Shown here piece by piece: positions 20,993 through 23,273 of a stretch of 23,273 nucleotides of DNA. The position numbers and the translations under genes are program-made. Below the pieces are notes generated by a model. The model was not told the DNA's origin. It ran no database searches and saw nothing but the letters and a program-made list of their open reading frames with translations. Origin of the DNA: DATHGT01 sp035317605 (GTDB lineage Bacteria; Methylomirabilota; Methylomirabilia; Rokubacteriales; CSP1-6); the NCBI GenBank assembly GCA_035317605.1, contig DATHGT010000132.1:1-23273 (forward strand), read 5' to 3'. Position 1 is the stretch's first letter, and each line of letters begins with the position of its first letter.

Positions 20993-23273
20993 ATGCTCGA
21001 CCTGCTTGAGGTACCGCTGGCAGCGCTGGATGTCGGTGTCGCCCGTCGGGCCCCAGACCTCGTCGGCCTCCACGAGATAGGGGACCGTCTTGTAGACCGT
21101 CAGTCCGTCGAACTGATCGATCACGAAATGGTCGAGGGGCTGCTGGATGCGGAGTCGCCGCGCCAGCTCGAGCAGCCGTCGCGCGCCCTGCTTGCGGATG
21201 CAGTAACCGTACATCCCGCCGCCGTGCCACCGGCGAATCCCCGTGAACTGCTTGACCTCGTCGTGGACGTAGAAGTCGCCGTAGAGGTCTTGATCGTCGT
21301 TCATTCCGAGGTAGACGAAATCCCAGGCGGGGTCGGCGGCAATCCGAGCGTAGATCTGATACCAGCGGGTCACGAAGTCTTCGGCCAGACGCACGTCGTC
21401 CTCGAGGATCAGATAGCTGTCATGGTCGTCCTTGCCGGCGTCGTCCACCAGCCGTTGCCAGAGCCTGACGTGGCTCGCGGCGCAGGCGAGAACGGCGGCG
21501 TTGTAACCATGGTGACGCGGCACCCGCTTGCCGACGAAGTTGAGGGGGTCGGCGACGCCGAACAGCGCTTCGAGGTCGTCGGTCATCTGTAGGTGTTGGC
21601 CGTCGACGGCTGGATGGCGCGCGTAGCGGCGAAACCCCACCCCATCGGCGGTGGCACGGAAGGACGCCATCCGGTCGGGCCGGCGGTCGAGGTTGATGAC
21701 GAACGCGTCGAGCTTCTGGAGCGCGGGGCTGTATTCCAGCACCGCGGAGTGCCCGGAAGGAAGCCGCTGGTTGGTCACCAGGGCATAGCCGACCAGGGGG
21801 TGATAGACCGACGTGCGCTCGTGGTAGATCGGCAGGTAACACCGGGCCTCCGCCGGTAGCACGTCGCGGATGACGTTCCAGCTCGCCCGCGGGTCGCCGG
21901 CGAATCGGCTCGAGAGCGGGTGCTTGAAGTCGTCGATGAAGACGTAGTACTCGCGACACCGCTCCACGATGAGTCGAAGATCCTCGGCGAGGCTCTGCCG
22001 CGCATCCAGCCAGAACACGGTCGGGTCGGGCGAGGCGGTGAGGCCGCCCAGGAACGCGGCGCTGCCCTGCCGGCTGACCGCGACGTTGGGCAGCTCACGG
22101 GTGTTACGAAGCGTCATCTCGTGCGCGAACGCATCTTCCTCGCAGGCCCGCAGCTCGAGTCGCGGAAACTTCCCCGCCAGGTAGCGGAGGGTGCCGCCGC
22201 GATAGGTTCCGGTCTCGACGAACCGGGTGGCGCCGCTGCTCGCGATGACGTGGTCCACCAGGCCGATCAGGTGGTCGTCGCCATGGAAGTACTGATGTCG
22301 CTCCTTCTCCTCGTAGAACGCGTTGAGCCGGTGAGGGGAGGCTCCCGGATGGTATCCGGTACGGTCCCGGCTCTCGGCGATGAGCCGGGCCAGCGTCGGC
22401 ATCACCTGCAGCTCGGTGAGGATCCGCCGCTTCTCCCGGCGGATCGCGCCGAGTCGGCGCGTCCACTCGTCCTCGGCGATCGCCCGCGCGATCGTCCGCG
22501 CCGCGGACGCGAAATCGTCGAGGTCGATGCGGACGAAGGCCTCGGGGTCGAGATAGCGCTCGAGGTCGGGGCAGCCCCAGTAGAAGCAGAGACACTCGCC
22601 GAGGATGGCGTCGACGAGCTTCTCGGTGACGTAGCCGGGGGCGCTGACGCTCTCGGCCGCGATCGTATACCGATAGGGGAAGATGCCGTCGTCCTTGCGG
22701 TGGTAGGGCAGCTCGCGCACGTAGCTGGCGAGCCCGTGGCTCCGCCCGCGGCCGTAGAGGTCGAACGCCACCCCGTGGGCCTCGAGGTAGCGCAGGAACT
22801 CCAGGCGCTTGCGGTGGCCGGGGAGCGCGGCGAGGTCCGACATCACCGCCGACAGCGTGCGCGATTTTTCGATCGGCTCGCTCAGCAGCTGGCGGTAGGT
22901 CTTGTCGAGGTGCCACTCCAGGGTGTTGCGCTCGTCGAACACGAACAGGAGCTTCTGCTTGTCGACGTCGATCCACGGCGGCGGGAAGTAGGGCCTCGCC
23001 GCTTCCCGTTCCTCCATGCGCAGGAGGATCGTCCGCGCCGGGTCGTAGGTGTCCCCGGGGCGCGGGTGATTGACGATGCAGTAGTAGTCGGCGCCCTCGT
23101 CCTCCGCCGTGATCTCGATGCCGTCCCACCGTCCGTCGCCTTCGGTCATCTTGTTCCAGATGTCGCAGAGGGTCTTGCTGTCCGTCCAGTTCCAGAGGAG
23201 CTTGACGCGCTGCCGGCGGCCGACCTCATGGCTGGCCGGCCGGCCCGAGGTGAGAGGAGCTCGCCCCGTCTCG
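20981..23273 (-). CDS. Multidomain glycosyltransferase (GT10-like, methyltransferase-like, GT25-like), N-terminus beyond window
   Basis: The frame is open from the right edge (763 complete codons). The first visible part (VKLLWNWTDSKTLCDIWNKM) and the later HRKDDGIFPYRYTIAAESVSAPGYVTEKLVDAILGECLCFYWGCPDLERYL (about 22550-22710) resemble alpha-1,3-fucosyltransferases of family GT10. A middle region (FVETGTYRGGTLRYLAGKFP..., about 22000-22230) looks like a SAM-methyltransferase-type Rossmann fold. The C-terminal third is GT25-like: AFVINLDRRPDRMASF (about 21660-21705), a conserved LACAASHVRLWQRLV, and YLILEDDVRL with the metal-binding EDD (about 21390-21415). The protein likely builds surface polysaccharide or decorates glycans. 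There are no membrane segments in the visible part. ATG 23149 is an internal Met: family-like sequence continues upstream of it, so the true start is outside the window. Confidence 0.85.
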   Translation of the reverse strand, partial: ETGRAPLTSGRPASHEVGRRQRVKLLWNWTDSKTLCDIWNKMTEGDGRWDGIEITAEDEGADYYCIVNHPRPGDTYDPARTILLRMEEREAARPYFPPPWIDVDKQKLLFVFDERNTLEWHLDKTYRQLLSEPIEKSRTLSAVMSDLAALPGHRKRLEFLRYLEAHGVAFDLYGRGRSHGLASYVRELPYHRKDDGIFPYRYTIAAESVSAPGYVTEKLVDAILGECLCFYWGCPDLERYLDPEAFVRIDLDDFASAARTIARAIAEDEWTRRLGAIRREKRRILTELQVMPTLARLIAESRDRTGYHPGASPHRLNAFYEEKERHQYFHGDDHLIGLVDHVIASSGATRFVETGTYRGGTLRYLAGKFPRLELRACEEDAFAHEMTLRNTRELPNVAVSRQGSAAFLGGLTASPDPTVFWLDARQSLAEDLRLIVERCREYYVFIDDFKHPLSSRFAGDPRASWNVIRDVLPAEARCYLPIYHERTSVYHPLVGYALVTNQRLPSGHSAVLEYSPALQKLDAFVINLDRRPDRMASFRATADGVGFRRYARHPAVDGQHLQMTDDLEALFGVADPLNFVGKRVPRHHGYNAAVLACAASHVRLWQRLVDDAGKDDHDSYLILEDDVRLAEDFVTRWYQIYARIAADPAWDFVYLGMNDDQDLYGDFYVHDEVKQFTGIRRWHGGGMYGYCIRKQGARRLLELARRLRIQQPLDHFVIDQFDGLTVYKTVPYLVEADEVWGPTGDTDIQRCQRYLKQVEHPGR

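Noticed and set aside
22104..23129. A separate 341-residue minus-strand frame overlapping the glycosyltransferase
   Set aside because: Arg/Pro-rich shadow frame with no motifs; the other frame carries the GT10 and methyltransferase-like signatures.

Overview
The window is about 23 kb of very GC-rich, densely packed bacterial DNA with short intergenic gaps, frequent 4-bp gene overlaps, and Shine-Dalgarno (SD) sequences on many but not all genes. The mix suggests a soil or subsurface bacterium: a CoxL/xanthine-dehydrogenase-type molybdo-hydroxylase, a molybdopterin oxidoreductase, an amidohydrolase-2 enzyme, a DsrE protein, an FdrA/DUF1116 pair and an archaeal-type CTP-dependent riboflavin kinase. 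Candidatus Rokubacteria (Methylomirabilota) is my best guess, but no rRNA or marker gene is present to prove it.

Layout. 1-929 (minus): a dienelactone-hydrolase-type enzyme followed by the start of a DUF6295-like protein that runs off the left edge. 1029-5670 (plus): a SET-domain methyltransferase, a SnoaL-like protein, a large AsmA/DUF748-like envelope protein and a BON-domain lipoprotein, all nearly overlapping. 5799-6320: a secreted CHRD protein ended by a perfect-palindrome terminator. 6443-10447: a molybdo-hydroxylase large subunit, then two tandem paralogous secreted six-cysteine proteins. 10449-11282 (minus): a SAM methyltransferase. 11389-12543 (plus): an amidohydrolase. 12559-12726 (minus): a 55-residue membrane protein. 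12797-13192 (minus): the riboflavin kinase. 13193-13532: a non-coding zone with a 58-bp tandem repeat and the second copy of a 43-bp hairpin element, whose first copy lies in front of the amidohydrolase. 13533-17015 (plus): a molybdopterin oxidoreductase, a frame-disrupted transglutaminase-like gene and a DsrE-family gene. 17079-17864 (minus): a LamB/YcsF protein, divergent from the FdrA-DUF1116 pair (18013-20965). 20981-23273 (minus): a very large multidomain glycosyltransferase whose N-terminus lies beyond the right edge.

The strongest unusual signal is the DsrE gene. Its frame is interrupted by one TGA at the position where relatives carry the first Cys of a CxxC motif. The same frame continues with 40 clearly homologous residues to a second TGA, and a bulged-U hairpin begins a few bases after the first TGA. 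This is what a bacterial selenoprotein with a UxxC motif looks like. Other notable items are the archaeal-type riboflavin kinase, the repeated 43-bp hairpin element at two gene starts, the transglutaminase frameshift, a GT10/methyltransferase-like/GT25 fusion, and a divergent promoter pair that may share one palindromic -35-like box.
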